Assembly (NCBI RefSeq): GCF_030247605.1
Contig: NZ_JAOTSB010000013.1
Span: 18,976-82,975, forward strand
Length of the DNA stretch: 64,000 nt
From: Acidaminobacter sp.
GTDB lineage: Bacteria > Bacillota > Clostridia > Peptostreptococcales > Acidaminobacteraceae
Reading direction: 5' to 3'
The notes below the pieces were generated by a model. The model had not been told where the DNA came from. It ran no database searches and was given only the letters and a program-made list of their open reading frames with translations. Positions 50,333 through 60,047 of this stretch are shown in pieces (position 1 is the stretch's first letter; each line of letters opens with the position of its first letter). The position numbers were made by a program, and so were the translations under genes.

Positions 50333-52852
50333 ATGCTTTCGAATAAAATTGATTGGCTGAAAAATCGCATTTGTGAAATTGAAGCGCGCAGCGAAGAAAT
50401 GATCGCGGCGCGAAAAAATCTAAATCCCATCAAAGAAACTCTGAGTATTATTCTTAAATATTTAGGGATTGGCATAATCTGGATCTTGTTCTCAGATCAT
50501 ATTCTTTCCCTTGTCATAAAGGACCCAGAACAGCTTAAAGATTTTCAACTTTATAAAGGGTGGCTCTACGTCATAGTGTCAGGCGGTGTCTTCTACGCAA
50601 TAATTCTTAAGAGAATAAAACTGTTTTCAAACGCAATCACCCATATTTATGATGAAACGAAACTCCTGACCGCCTACGACCAGCAGCTTGAGGAAATCAC
50701 CACCATTCTTGAGCGGCAGCACGAGATCCTGGCGCATCAAAAAACCGCTCTTGAAAACAGCGACCAGAGGTATCAGCTCACCTTGGAAGGCTCAAATGAC
50801 GCCTTGTGGGAATGGGATCTCGAAACCAATCACTATCATTCCTCGATTCTCTCGAAACCGCAATATCATTTGTCTGAGCAGCCGCTTTCCAACAACGTTG
50901 ACGACTGGATTGCGCTGCTGCATCCAGAGGATCGCGACACAACTCAAAATGCGCTTCAGAATTTCATCATAAGCACCAATAACTTATATGAGAATACATA
51001 CCGCGTCTGTTCAGATGCCGGCGAAACCAGATGGATCCACAGCCGTGCGGTCGCTTTCAGGGATGAAACGGGAAAGGCAAAAAAGATTGCCGGGTCACAC
51101 ACGGACATCACAGAAAGTGTACTGATGAGCGATGCCATGCATCAGGAAAAGGAATTGCTGGAGAGTATTTTACTCCGAGCGCCGGTCATGGTCCTGATGA
51201 CAGATCCAAACGGAAGCATTGTCCGCTTCAATCCTATGGCTGCGCTCATCACGGGTTATTCTGAGGAGGAAGCCATCGGCCGCCATGTCCTGGAGCTCCT
51301 CAGCCCCACTGAAGATCTCGAAAAAAATGCCGTTCTCATGAAAAACATCCTAAGCGGAGCGCAAACCGAGCATATCGATGTCACCATAGTGTGCAAAAAC
51401 GGCAGAAGAGCTGAGATACTATGGTACAGCAGCTTGATCAGGGATCAGCAAAGCGAGCTGAAATACCTGCTCAGCGTTGGTGTAGATGATACGGAAAATC
51501 GAATCATGCTGGATCAGCTTCATGAGATGGCTTATCACGATACGCTCACTCGACTCCCCAATCGCAGCTACTTCAGGCTTCAGGTCCAGCAGCATCTGGA
51601 TGACGCCGTGAATCAGCACAAACAAATTGCCATAGTCTACATGGATTTGGTGGACTTCAAGCATATCAACGACAGCGTGGGGGTAGAAGCAGGTGATCAG
51701 CTGCTTCAGCTCTTTGCTGACAAGCTCAGGGGCATGTTTCATGAGCCTGAGCTTATCTCGCGCATAGGCGGAGATGAATTCGCCGTCATGCTGGTGTCCG
51801 AGGATGACACTGCGGTTATGGCAGAAAGAATGCGTCAGGCTGCCGAGCAGTTGAAATTCAAATGGACCTATCACGAACAGGAATTTTTTGTTTCTGTCAC
51901 CATGGGCATGGCGATCTATCCGACCCACGGCTGCGACCTGAACATCCTGGAAATCAATGCCGATACCGCTTTGTTCCACGCCAAAGAGCACGCCCGAGGC
52001 AAATGCGTCCTCTTCAGGGATGAGATGCGCGACAAAATTCTGAACACTATTCACACGAGCAGCCTTCTGAGAACTGCGCTGGATCAGAATCAGTTTTCGC
52101 TGGTCTATCAGCCCATTATCGAACTGAGCACTATGACGGTTTCAGGTGTAGAGGCTCTCATCCGGCTGAATGACTCTGAAGGCCGCCCTGTTTCCCCTAT
52201 GAGTTTTATTCCTTTTGCCGAACAGCATGGCTACATAAACAGCATCAGCGATTGGGTCATTCAAACCGCCGCTAAGCAAAAGTACGACTGGGGGCGTCTT
52301 GGCTTGAGTGCACTCACCATGTCCATCAACCTCTCAGGAAAATGTCTGACCCACAACCAGATCATAGAGACTCTGGAACACTACATGAAGGTTTACCATA
52401 TCAAGCCGGAGGAATTTGATCTGGAGATCACAGAAACTGCGATTATTGAGGATATGGACAAAAGTCTAAAAATTTTGGATCAGTTAAAGGAGATTGGATT
52501 TTCCATAGCTCTTGACGACTTTGGTTCCGGTTACTCCTCATTAACTTATTTAAACAAACTCCCCATTGATACGGTGAAAATTGACCGGGAGTTTATCAGT
52601 CAGATTTCAGAGGCAGCAGATGAACTTCATTTGCTCAGCGCAATCATTGACCTCTCACACCGCCTTGGGCTCAGGGTTCTGGCGGAAGGCGTCGAAACAG
52701 AGTCGCAGCTTCAGTTTCTGATACGACATGGCTGCGATCTGGCTCAGGGCTATTATTTCTGCAGGCCATTGCCTGCGACTGAGGCTGAACGTTTTATAAC
52801 TTCCCAAAATAAGCTCTCGGAAATGGATGTCTTCATAGAAAATACACAATAA
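50333..52852 (+). CDS. Membrane protein with PAS, GGDEF and EAL domains
   Basis: An 839-residue c-di-GMP enzyme. Two hydrophobic helices near residues 40-60 and 75-95 are followed by a coiled coil and two PAS domains (about 140-265 and 275-395). The GGDEF domain has an intact RIGGDEFAVML. The EAL domain has VEALIRLNDSEG, LEITETAIIED and LDDFGSGYSSL, also intact. So both synthesis and breakdown of c-di-GMP are possible. No RxxD inhibitory site is visible five residues before GGDEF. The start is ATG 50333. A second GGDEF gene follows after 62 bases. Confidence 0.92.
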   Translation: MLSNKIDWLKNRICEIEARSEEMIAARKNLNPIKETLSIILKYLGIGIIWILFSDHILSLVIKDPEQLKDFQLYKGWLYVIVSGGVFYAIILKRIKLFSNAITHIYDETKLLTAYDQQLEEITTILERQHEILAHQKTALENSDQRYQLTLEGSNDALWEWDLETNHYHSSILSKPQYHLSEQPLSNNVDDWIALLHPEDRDTTQNALQNFIISTNNLYENTYRVCSDAGETRWIHSRAVAFRDETGKAKKIAGSHTDITESVLMSDAMHQEKELLESILLRAPVMVLMTDPNGSIVRFNPMAALITGYSEEEAIGRHVLELLSPTEDLEKNAVLMKNILSGAQTEHIDVTIVCKNGRRAEILWYSSLIRDQQSELKYLLSVGVDDTENRIMLDQLHEMAYHDTLTRLPNRSYFRLQVQQHLDDAVNQHKQIAIVYMDLVDFKHINDSVGVEAGDQLLQLFADKLRGMFHEPELISRIGGDEFAVMLVSEDDTAVMAERMRQAAEQLKFKWTYHEQEFFVSVTMGMAIYPTHGCDLNILEINADTALFHAKEHARGKCVLFRDEMRDKILNTIHTSSLLRTALDQNQFSLVYQPIIELSTMTVSGVEALIRLNDSEGRPVSPMSFIPFAEQHGYINSISDWVIQTAAKQKYDWGRLGLSALTMSINLSGKCLTHNQIIETLEHYMKVYHIKPEEFDLEITETAIIEDMDKSLKILDQLKEIGFSIALDDFGSGYSSLTYLNKLPIDTVKIDREFISQISEAADELHLLSAIIDLSHRLGLRVLAEGVETESQLQFLIRHGCDLAQGYYFCRPLPATEAERFITSQNKLSEMDVFIENTQ

Positions 52853-52914
52853 TCCTGTTTCCTATTTGACGAAGTCGCTGTAAGAATCAAATCCTGAAAG
52901 GGAGACCTTCACCT

Positions 52915-54288
52915 ATGATCAAATCCAATCCTTTCATTCGACGATTCAAAGTATGGACATGGATGCTGCTTGCTCTGATTGTCCTGATCACTTACGTCAC
53001 CTTGTTTCTGCCTTATAGGTCAGCGCTGGAAAGAATGACACTTGAGAATTATGTTCTGATCTCCAAGGCGTCAATAAGCACAGTTGATCAATTCATATTG
53101 CGAAGTCATGACAACGCCAGCAATTTTTCCCATGCTTTGATTGAGCACACACCTCTTGATGACTATTTGAGTGGGGCGCTGACCTTGGACGAGCTCAAGA
53201 AGATCAGTGCCGATGGTTTCTTATACGAAGCCTCTAAACAGCCTCATTTAATCGCCGGTGCCAGGCTGCTGTTTGGGAGTGTGAACGCGACCATCGGCAG
53301 CGAATATCTTCCTGCCCTTTTAAGTCAAAGAAACGACTACAATTCAAACCATGTTCAGACGGTTTTTTTGACAGGTCGTGAAACGCCAGGGCTGTTTGTA
53401 GCGGTGCCGCTTATGACGAACGGGATGATTTACGGCTATGATTTGATTCTGTACGATCTCGCCGCTTTAGCCGAACCGCTGAACCGAAATAATATGACAC
53501 TGTCTTTTGTCGACCTGACACAGCAAAATTTCCTGTTTGACGCCGGGGCCAAGCTGAAGGAGGCTGGCGGCGTCACGCTTTACGACAATGGCTGGTATAC
53601 CGGTTTCGTCCTTCCCATTAACGGCACAAACCAGGCGCTGCATGTGTCCACTTCAAACGAGATTCTCTATGACCGCGTTGAAGACATCATTCTGATGAAC
53701 CTTTTGGGATTTGCATTGGCGGTTGGGGTTGTGCTGTTTCTCAGCAACCGGTTTATTGTCTTCCAGGTTCGGCATCTGATGACGCATGCAGAGAAGTCGA
53801 AAGAAAAATACAAAGATATCGCGAACCGGGACCAATTGACAGGTACGTTTTCCAGACGCTATCTAGAGGAATGGAAGGTATCGAATGGCCCGCTCAGCCT
53901 GCTTGAGCTGACGCACTTCGTTCTGGCTATGGTGGATGTCAACGACCTCAAGGTGATCAATGACACCTACGGTCATAAAACAGGCGATCTCGCGCTGAAG
54001 TATGTGGCTGACACCATGAAGCGGACACTGCGCTCAGAGGATGTGATCATCCGCTACGGCGGTGACGAATTTCTCGTGATCCTGTCCTCTTGCACGTTGG
54101 ATGAAGCCAATCATATTTTCAGCAGGATCAATCAGGCACTGCAACTGGACCAGCCTTTTGATTTTCAGCTTTCCATCTCTTACGGTACGGAGTACTTGAC
54201 GAAGGTGGAACTCATGGACGAGGTGATCCACGCAGCGGATGAGAAGATGTATGCGTTGAAAGTGAAGAATAGGGCAGTGTTTGCTTAA
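52915..54288 (+). CDS. Membrane-bound diguanylate cyclase
   Basis: A 457-residue protein with a helix at residues about 12-32, a sensory extracytoplasmic domain (about 35-260) and a second helix near 265. A C-terminal GGDEF domain has IIRYGGDEFLVILSS intact. The external domain looks like a Cache-type sensor, but this is not certain. It lacks an EAL part, so it should only make c-di-GMP. It lies directly downstream of the dual-domain enzyme, behind GAAAGGGAGACCTTCACCT. Two GACCATCGGC(A) words lie inside (53208 and 53289). Confidence 0.88.
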   Translation: MIKSNPFIRRFKVWTWMLLALIVLITYVTLFLPYRSALERMTLENYVLISKASISTVDQFILRSHDNASNFSHALIEHTPLDDYLSGALTLDELKKISADGFLYEASKQPHLIAGARLLFGSVNATIGSEYLPALLSQRNDYNSNHVQTVFLTGRETPGLFVAVPLMTNGMIYGYDLILYDLAALAEPLNRNNMTLSFVDLTQQNFLFDAGAKLKEAGGVTLYDNGWYTGFVLPINGTNQALHVSTSNEILYDRVEDIILMNLLGFALAVGVVLFLSNRFIVFQVRHLMTHAEKSKEKYKDIANRDQLTGTFSRRYLEEWKVSNGPLSLLELTHFVLAMVDVNDLKVINDTYGHKTGDLALKYVADTMKRTLRSEDVIIRYGGDEFLVILSSCTLDEANHIFSRINQALQLDQPFDFQLSISYGTEYLTKVELMDEVIHAADEKMYALKVKNRAVFA

Positions 54289-54310
54289 TTTAAATGAGAA
54301 GTACCCGGAA

Positions 54311-54345
54311 GGAAATTGGCGTCTTATGCCAATTTCCTTTTTTAT
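54311..54345 (+). terminator. Terminator after the diguanylate cyclase gene
   Basis: A 10-bp perfect stem GGAAATTGGC/GCCAATTTCC around GTCTTAT (54311-54337), followed by TTTTTTATAT. Confidence 0.92.
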
Positions 54346-54393
54346 ATAATGCGGCCATTGTCAACGGATCCAAGGTAGTCTGACATAAAATCA

Positions 54394-54513
54394 AACTCGG
54401 TGTCTGACACTCAGTTGAACTCGGTGTCTGACACTCAGTTTAACTCGGTGTCTGACACTCAGTTTAACCCGGTGTCTGACACTCAGTTTAACCCGGTGTC
54501 TGACACTCAATTA
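54394..54513. repeat. Tandem array of five 24-nt units with palindromic core
   Basis: Units start at 54394, 54418, 54442, 54466 and 54490, an exact 24-nt period. Each holds CGGTGTCTGACACTCA followed by TT. The first three read AACTCGG and the last two AACCCGG. A degenerate unit with GGGGCCAGAGTCC follows. The period and the flanking degenerate unit match the array at 27937, although the unit sequence differs. Confidence 0.9.
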
Positions 54514-54624
54514 AATTTGGGGCCAGAGTCCAACATTCCCGTTTTGCCACATGGAACGAGGGTATCCATAAGATGATGTCCTTTTATTGTTCACAGAACG
54601 CCACTAAGGCAAGGAGGCAGAAGG

Positions 54625-56667
54625 ATGAAACGATTGGAAACCACCTGCGGCTACTGTGGGTGCGGCTGCGGCATCTACGTCAACGTCGCGGATGATGGCA
54701 CCCTTCTCGGCATCACGCCAAGCTACAATCACGTGGTAAGTCAGGGCAAGCTGTGCTCTAAAGGCTGGCATGGCTTCGGCTTCGTACGCGATTCCAGACG
54801 GCTGGTCAATCCCCTCGTAAGAAATGAAGACGGCAGCTTCCGCGAAACCACTTGGGAGGATGCCTATGACAGAGTCGTTGCAGGCTTCAAAGCCGCCATG
54901 ACCGGCGAGGACAATACGGAGTCCATTGGTATGCTTTCCTCTGCCCGGTGCACCAACGAGGAGAATTTCCTCATGGCCAAGTTCGCCAGAAAAGCCCTGC
55001 GGACCAGCAGCATTGACCACTGCGCCCGCCTCTGACACAGCCCAACGGTAGCCAGTCTGGCTATCTCCTTTGGCAGCGGCGCTATGACCAACACCATTGA
55101 GGAAATCGGGGACGCGGACTTGATCTTCGTCATAGGCTCCAACACCACGGAGCAGCACCCCCTCGTGGCCACACGCATTTTCGAAGCCCTCGACAAAGGC
55201 GCCAAGCTCTACGTCGCGGATCCAAGGCGCATCCGGCTCACGGACTTCGCCCACGGCTATGCGCCTATCGAGCCCGGCACCAACCTGGCCATGATCAATG
55301 CCATGATTCACGTCATCATCGAAGAAGGACTTCAGGATCAAAAATTTATAGATGAACGCACCAACAGCTACGACATCATGAAAGCGTCTGTGGCGGACTG
55401 CACGCCGGAATGGGCAGAGCCCATCACCAAGGTACCGGCTGAGACGATCCGCGACTTCGCCCGCACCTACGCTACCAGCGACAAGGCCATGATCCTCTAT
55501 ACTATGGGGGTAACCCAGCACGTGACGGCTACCCGCAGCATCTGCGCCCTCGCCAACCTGGCCATGCTGACCGGCCACGTAGGCCGTCCGTCCACCGGCA
55601 TCAACCCTCTCAGGGGACAAAACAACGTCCAGGGCTCCGGCGACATGGCGACGCTGCCGGATTACCTCCCTGGCTACCAGCGTCCGGAATGGCCGACCAC
55701 CTGGGAACGCTTTTCCAAAGCCTGGGGCGACTTTTCCTGTCTGCGCGGCAAAGTCATGTCGGAGATGTTCGACCTGATCGACGAGGGCAAGATGAAAGCC
55801 ATGTACATAGTGGGTGAGAATCCGGTTTTATCCGATCCGGATCAGAACCACACCATCCACGCCCTCAAGAAACTGCCTTTCCTGGTGGTTCAAGACCTCT
55901 TCCTGACGGAAACCGCCGAATACGCGGACATCGTACTGCCGGCCTCCAGCTGGCTGGAAAAGGACGGCACCTACACCAACACCGAACGCCGGGTCCAGCT
56001 CATCCGCAAAGTCATTGAGCCCGTAGGCAACTCCAAGCCCGACTGGATCATCCTCAACGAACTCATGCAGCGCATGGGCCTGGACGTCGACTATAAATCC
56101 ACTTCCGAAATCATGGACGAAATCAACCTCCTCGTCCCAACCTATGCCGGCATCACCCACGAGCGCATCCAGGAGGTCGGCATCCAGTGGCCGTGTCCGG
56201 ACAAAAATCATCCGGGTACCCCAATCCTCCACGTTGGCCAGTTCAGGCGACAAGGCGGAAAAGGCCTCTTCACCATCAACAACTTTGAGCGCGAGGGCGA
56301 GCGCACCAGCGAAGAATTCCCGTTCATAATGACCACCGGCCGCGTCACCCATCAGTATCACACCGGCACCATGACCCGCAAGGTCTGGACCCTGCACAGG
56401 GAATACCCTCACGGCTTCGTGGAGATCAACGTCAAGGACGCCGAAGCACTGGGCATCAAGGAGCACCAGATGGTCCGCGTCACCTCCGCCCGTGGAAGCA
56501 TCACCGCCATGGCCGCGATCACCGACCGCATCAACGAAAAGACCATATTCATGCCGTTCCACTTTGCCGAATCCCCTGTCAACCGACTGACCGGCCAGCA
56601 TCTGGATCCGCTGATCAAGATCCCCGAGCTCAAGGTCACAGCCGTCAGAATCGAGGTGGAAAAATGA
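54625..56667 (+). CDS. fdhF: Selenocysteine-containing formate dehydrogenase (catalytic subunit)
   Basis: A 680-residue molybdopterin formate dehydrogenase read through an in-frame UGA at 55033-55035 (residue 137), which codes for selenocysteine in DHCARL-U-HSPT. The frame is open on both sides and the downstream half starts in the same frame. The N-terminal 4Fe-4S ligands lie in CGYCGCGC near residue 8 and LCSKGWHGFGF near 44. Molybdopterin-binding parts include GRPSTGINPLRGQNNVQG near 326 and GRVTHQYHTGT near 573. It oxidises formate to CO2 or does the reverse. A SECIS-like hairpin sits just after the UGA. The gene overlaps the next one by 4 bases. Confidence 0.94.
55047..55065 (+). promoter_or_regulatory. 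SECIS-like hairpin after the formate dehydrogenase UGA
   Basis: A 7-bp stem GGTAGCC/GGCTATC (one G-T pair) closes a 5-base loop AGTCT, starting 11 bases after the UGA. Position and an AGTCT loop resemble the apical loop (AGGUCU) of the bacterial fdhF SECIS, which recruits SelB. It lies inside the coding sequence, as in bacteria. Confidence 0.8.
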
Positions 56668-58625
56668 AGACCCCGCTGCTCTATCAACTGGAAAAATCAA
56701 AGCTCGACCTCGTCCTGGGCCGCTGGAATCAAACCATCCCGGTTTACGTCCCTTCCGGCAAGGGCAAAGACATTTCCCTTTTGCCGATGGTCGACTTCCC
56801 CCGCACCGAAGCCTACATCAACCTCACCCTGCCCGTCAAAGAGATGATGTTCGAGCAGAAGGAAGCCCTGTTCCGCTGGGATCGGGACGCTGGCGGCGTG
56901 AAAGTGGAGAATCTCTCAAATCAGCACGCCGGCGAAAGAATCCTGTATGGCGTCCGGGCGTGCGATACCTACGGCGTCGGGTATACCGACCACTTCTATT
57001 TGAAGGAGTTTGAGGATACCAACTATGCCTCACGACGCGACAAGGTTTTTATAGTCGCTGTGAACTGCTTGAAGGCCGGCCCGCACTGCTTCTGTACGTC
57101 GGTGGGGACGGGGGTTTTCTCGACTACGGGTCACGACCTTGCTTTGACAGAGCTGGAGGGCTTCTACTTGGTGGAGTCTGCCACAGCAAAAGGACAGCAG
57201 CTGATCGAAGCCGCGGCGGACTTTTTCGTGCCGGTATCTGATGAGTTTGCCGGGGACGTCTCCCCCGGAACCCTCCTGGCCATGAAGGAACAGCTCAGGC
57301 AGAAAGTAGCAGACAGCTTCCCGCTGAAGATGGATCTGACCAACCTCCACGAGGATATGGCGAGGACCTTCAACGCGGACTTCTGGCTGGACGAGGCCAA
57401 TGCCTGCATAGGCTGTACCGGTTGCACCAACGTCTGCCCGACCTGCACCTGCTTCAACGTCGTAGAGGAGAACCGGGACAAGGATCACGGCATGCGCGTC
57501 CGCTATTGGGATTCCTGCCAGAGCGACCACTTTACCCGCAACGCGGAGTTCCACAATCCGCGCAATGCTTTGTCCAGAACCCGGTACAGGGTCTATGACA
57601 AGCTGAAGTATATCGAGGAGCGCTTCGGTTACAAGGGCTGCTCAGGCTGTGGCCGATGCACAGATGTCTGCCCTACCTACATCAGCATCATAGACATTAT
57701 CCACTCGATCCAGAAAGAAGCGAAGGAAAATCCGGAGCCCCCTGCAATTCATCAGATCACAGCCATGCGCCACGAGATCTTCGACCGCGAAATCAACGTG
57801 CGAAACGGTCTCTTCACGCCGGATGTGGCGACCATCACGAAGATCGAGCTGGAGACCCCCGAGATCAAGCGGATCTATGTCAAATATGACGATCCGGCGC
57901 TGCACAAGAACTTTAAGCTGAATGGCCAGTTCTTCCAAATTACCGTCTTTGGCGAGGGCGAGGTACCAATCTCCATCCCGTTCGGCCCTGAGGAAAGCGA
58001 CGAGTTCGACTTCTGCTTCAAGAATGTGGGTACTGTCTCCAACATCCTTTACAATTTGAAGGTAGGCGACAAAGTTGGACTACGGGGTCCTTACGGCAGA
58101 CCATTCCCGTACGAGCCTCTCAAAGGGCGCAACCTGGTCTTTATAGGATCCGGTGTAGCCATGGCGCCGCTCAGAACCATTCTGGTCCAGGTCGTGGACA
58201 ACCTGCAGGACTTTGGAAAGGTGGTCATCATGGCCAGCGCGCTGCAATACGACAAGGTCATCTACAAGGATGAGCTGAAGCTCTGGTCAGAGCTCGAGGG
58301 TGTCGAAGTCCACTATGCTCTCAAGGATCCAACGGATCAGGTCAAGGCTCACCAAGGCTACATCAACGACTTGCTGCCGGACTTGGATCTGGACTGGAGC
58401 AACACCACGGCGCTGGTCTGCGCGTCGCCAAAGCGGATTAAGGAAGTCTCCAAGGACCTCCTCGCCCTGGGCATTAAACCGACGGACATCCTGACCACCC
58501 TTGAAACCCACATGCGCTGCGGCGCAGGCAAGTGCGGCCACTGTAAAGTAGGCAGCCACTACATGTGCGTCGACGGTCCGGTCTTCACCTATGAAGAGAT
58601 GATGGCGCTGCCGCCGGAATATTAG
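56664..58625 (+). CDS. Fused Fe-S / flavin reductase partner of the formate dehydrogenase (AsrA-AsrB or hydrogenase beta-gamma type)
   Basis: A 653-residue protein overlapping fdhF by 4 bases (ATGA). The N-terminal region (to about 365) resembles the AsrA / sulfhydrogenase beta subunit. It has two 4Fe-4S sets, CIGCTGCTNVCPTC near residue 248 and CSGCGRCTDVCPTY near 326. The C-terminal half resembles AsrB / hydrogenase gamma, an FAD/NAD(P)-binding ferredoxin-reductase module (IGSGVAMAPLRTIL near 493). It ends in a 2Fe-2S motif MRCGAGKCGHC near 615 with CVDGPVF. The protein should shuttle electrons between formate and NAD(P)(H) or ferredoxin. The fusion of the two halves in one chain is unusual. 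The acceptor is inferred, not shown. Confidence 0.85.
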   Translation: MKTPLLYQLEKSKLDLVLGRWNQTIPVYVPSGKGKDISLLPMVDFPRTEAYINLTLPVKEMMFEQKEALFRWDRDAGGVKVENLSNQHAGERILYGVRACDTYGVGYTDHFYLKEFEDTNYASRRDKVFIVAVNCLKAGPHCFCTSVGTGVFSTTGHDLALTELEGFYLVESATAKGQQLIEAAADFFVPVSDEFAGDVSPGTLLAMKEQLRQKVADSFPLKMDLTNLHEDMARTFNADFWLDEANACIGCTGCTNVCPTCTCFNVVEENRDKDHGMRVRYWDSCQSDHFTRNAEFHNPRNALSRTRYRVYDKLKYIEERFGYKGCSGCGRCTDVCPTYISIIDIIHSIQKEAKENPEPPAIHQITAMRHEIFDREINVRNGLFTPDVATITKIELETPEIKRIYVKYDDPALHKNFKLNGQFFQITVFGEGEVPISIPFGPEESDEFDFCFKNVGTVSNILYNLKVGDKVGLRGPYGRPFPYEPLKGRNLVFIGSGVAMAPLRTILVQVVDNLQDFGKVVIMASALQYDKVIYKDELKLWSELEGVEVHYALKDPTDQVKAHQGYINDLLPDLDLDWSNTTALVCASPKRIKEVSKDLLALGIKPTDILTTLETHMRCGAGKCGHCKVGSHYMCVDGPVFTYEEMMALPPEY

Positions 58626-58654
58626 GATCAAGTCAAGTCAAATCAAGGACATGG

Positions 58655-58694
58655 AAAACCCGCCCGAAGCTTGCGCTTGGGGCGGGTTTTTGGT
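58655..58694 (+). terminator. Terminator after the formate dehydrogenase operon
   Basis: AAAACCCGCCC (58655-58665) pairs with GGGCGGGTTTT (58680-58690), followed by TTGGTTT. It closes the two-gene fdh operon. Confidence 0.9.
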
Positions 58695-58697
58695 TTA

Positions 58698-58724
58698 GAA
58701 ACTCGGTGTCAGACACCGAGTTTC
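58698..58724. repeat. Perfect REP-like palindrome, copy 7
   Basis: A perfect 27-nt palindrome with GAAACTCGGTGTC arms around a central A, identical in sequence to copy 6. It lies between the fdh terminator and the convergent secreted-protein gene, 8 bases from that gene's stop. Confidence 0.85.
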
Positions 58725-58731
58725 TGACTTA

Positions 58732-59856
58732 TTAATTGCCTTTATTCTTTCCATTGCCTTTATTAGCTGAGTTGCCTGGGGCAGGCGGTGCTTCCATGTC
58801 TTCCAATTCATCAATACGATCATTTAAAAAGTCACGGATTTCATCTTCATAGTCGTCAGCGTCAGTTTTTAAGACGCCATTGAACTCAGTGTTAGGACCC
58901 ATTAATTTAGATACTTCGGAAATTAGGTTGGTGCCCATATATCGGTTGGATATGCCAAGTTCTTTCAGAATTTTGTTAGCGACGGCAGGGGCTGCAGGAT
59001 AGTTATCCATGTCTTTGTCGTCATTATCACCATTGTCGCCATTTTCATCTTCATCATATATGACTTCTACAGTAATCTCATCTTCAAATTTTAGTACATC
59101 GTCACCATCGCCATCTTCATCAGGATTGATCCATGCGAAAACAGTAATCACAAACTCATCTTCCACGGAAAGGTTCCATTCAGCCTCAAAATTGAATTTG
59201 TCATTCGACAACATAACATATTCACTTGGCTGATCAATGAGTGTGATATATTGTGGTGCGCCATCCCCATCAATTTCAATTCTCAGGAATTCCAGCACAT
59301 CCCCTTCATCAGCTTGAACCCAGCCTTTGATGAGCGTGTCATCACTCCAGTTGTCCACAACAATGTCTTTGTTTGGTTTTGTTAACTGTAAATCATAGTC
59401 CGTCTCATAATCGAATTTGAATTCTACGGACTTAATGTCATATTCTGTTTGATAGCCAAGATCTTGATCATCCGGTTCAATGCGTGTACTTACCTCAATG
59501 TTATAATCGTCGTCATCATTATCTTCAATATTAAAATCATCCGGGCTAACGACAAATTTAAAAGCAAACTTCTCGTCTTCCCATTCGCCAATAACGTCAT
59601 CGAAATCAGAATCGTCACTTTCAATTTCCAGTTCCACGTCATTGATGGTAAGTTTTATCCATTCAATGATGTCTTCATCATTAGCCATGATATAACCTGT
59701 AACAAAGAACTCATCATCTTCATTTAGAAGCTTTAACTCTTCGTCAGGGGTCTCAATAACTACTTTATACTCCCCTTCATCTACATAAGCAAACGCAAAC
59801 GCTGACATCATCATAATCAGCACGGTCGACAAAAACATCGCAATAAGTCGTTTCAA
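58732..59856 (-). CDS. Secreted, strongly acidic protein of unknown function
   Basis: A protein of about 374 residues. The signal peptide is residues 1-23 (MKRLIAMFLSTVLIMMMSAF, then AFA-YVD). The mature part is rich in Asp and Glu, with EDNDDDDYN and DEDENGDNGDNDDKD runs that resemble calcium-binding segments. Three repeated beta-type segments (EGEYKVVIETPDEELKLLN; DYDLQLTKPNKDIVVDN; FNFEAEWNLSVEDEFV) suggest tandem small folds. The C-terminus is Pro/Asn/Gly/Lys-rich (PPAPGNSANKGNGKNKGN). The initiator TTG at 59856 has AAAGGACGTG before it. Function unknown; a surface or matrix role is possible. Confidence 0.75.
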   Translation of the reverse strand: MKRLIAMFLSTVLIMMMSAFAFAYVDEGEYKVVIETPDEELKLLNEDDEFFVTGYIMANDEDIIEWIKLTINDVELEIESDDSDFDDVIGEWEDEKFAFKFVVSPDDFNIEDNDDDDYNIEVSTRIEPDDQDLGYQTEYDIKSVEFKFDYETDYDLQLTKPNKDIVVDNWSDDTLIKGWVQADEGDVLEFLRIEIDGDGAPQYITLIDQPSEYVMLSNDKFNFEAEWNLSVEDEFVITVFAWINPDEDGDGDDVLKFEDEITVEVIYDEDENGDNGDNDDKDMDNYPAAPAVANKILKELGISNRYMGTNLISEVSKLMGPNTEFNGVLKTDADDYEDEIRDFLNDRIDELEDMEAPPAPGNSANKGNGKNKGN

Positions 59857-60047
59857 AATATCACGTCCTTTCAAGCAAAGGGTAACATAACACCGGTGTT
59901 CCTTCTTACATTATACCTCAAATACCTTAAAATATTCAAAAACACAAAAAAGTAACACAACTCTCATCTGAGGTTTTATTGCCAAAGTGGGTAAAAAGAC
60001 ACTATATCCTCAAAATTCAGCCATTTCCCTACAAGGAGGTTTCAATT

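Larger units (their letters stand above)
54289..54624. other. Intergenic region with tandem 24-nt array before the formate dehydrogenase
   Basis: About 336 bases. It holds a hairpin terminator (54311-54344), the five-unit array (54394-54513) and 110 bases of non-repetitive leader carrying the fdh promoter and AAGGAGGCAGAAGG site. Confidence 0.75.

Noticed and set aside
54394..54513. CRISPR array
   Set aside because: Same reasons: five near-identical abutting units, no spacers, no cas genes.
55033..55035. Nonsense mutation splitting the formate dehydrogenase into a pseudogene
   Set aside because: The UGA is at the known selenocysteine position, the frame continues on both sides and a SECIS-like hairpin follows.
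54604..55620. 338-codon open frame on the - strand
   Set aside because: It lies antisense to the formate dehydrogenase, has no recognisable motifs and arises from codon bias in the GC-rich gene.
55828..56700. 290-codon open frame on the - strand
   Set aside because: Antisense shadow of the same formate dehydrogenase gene; no ribosome site or family.
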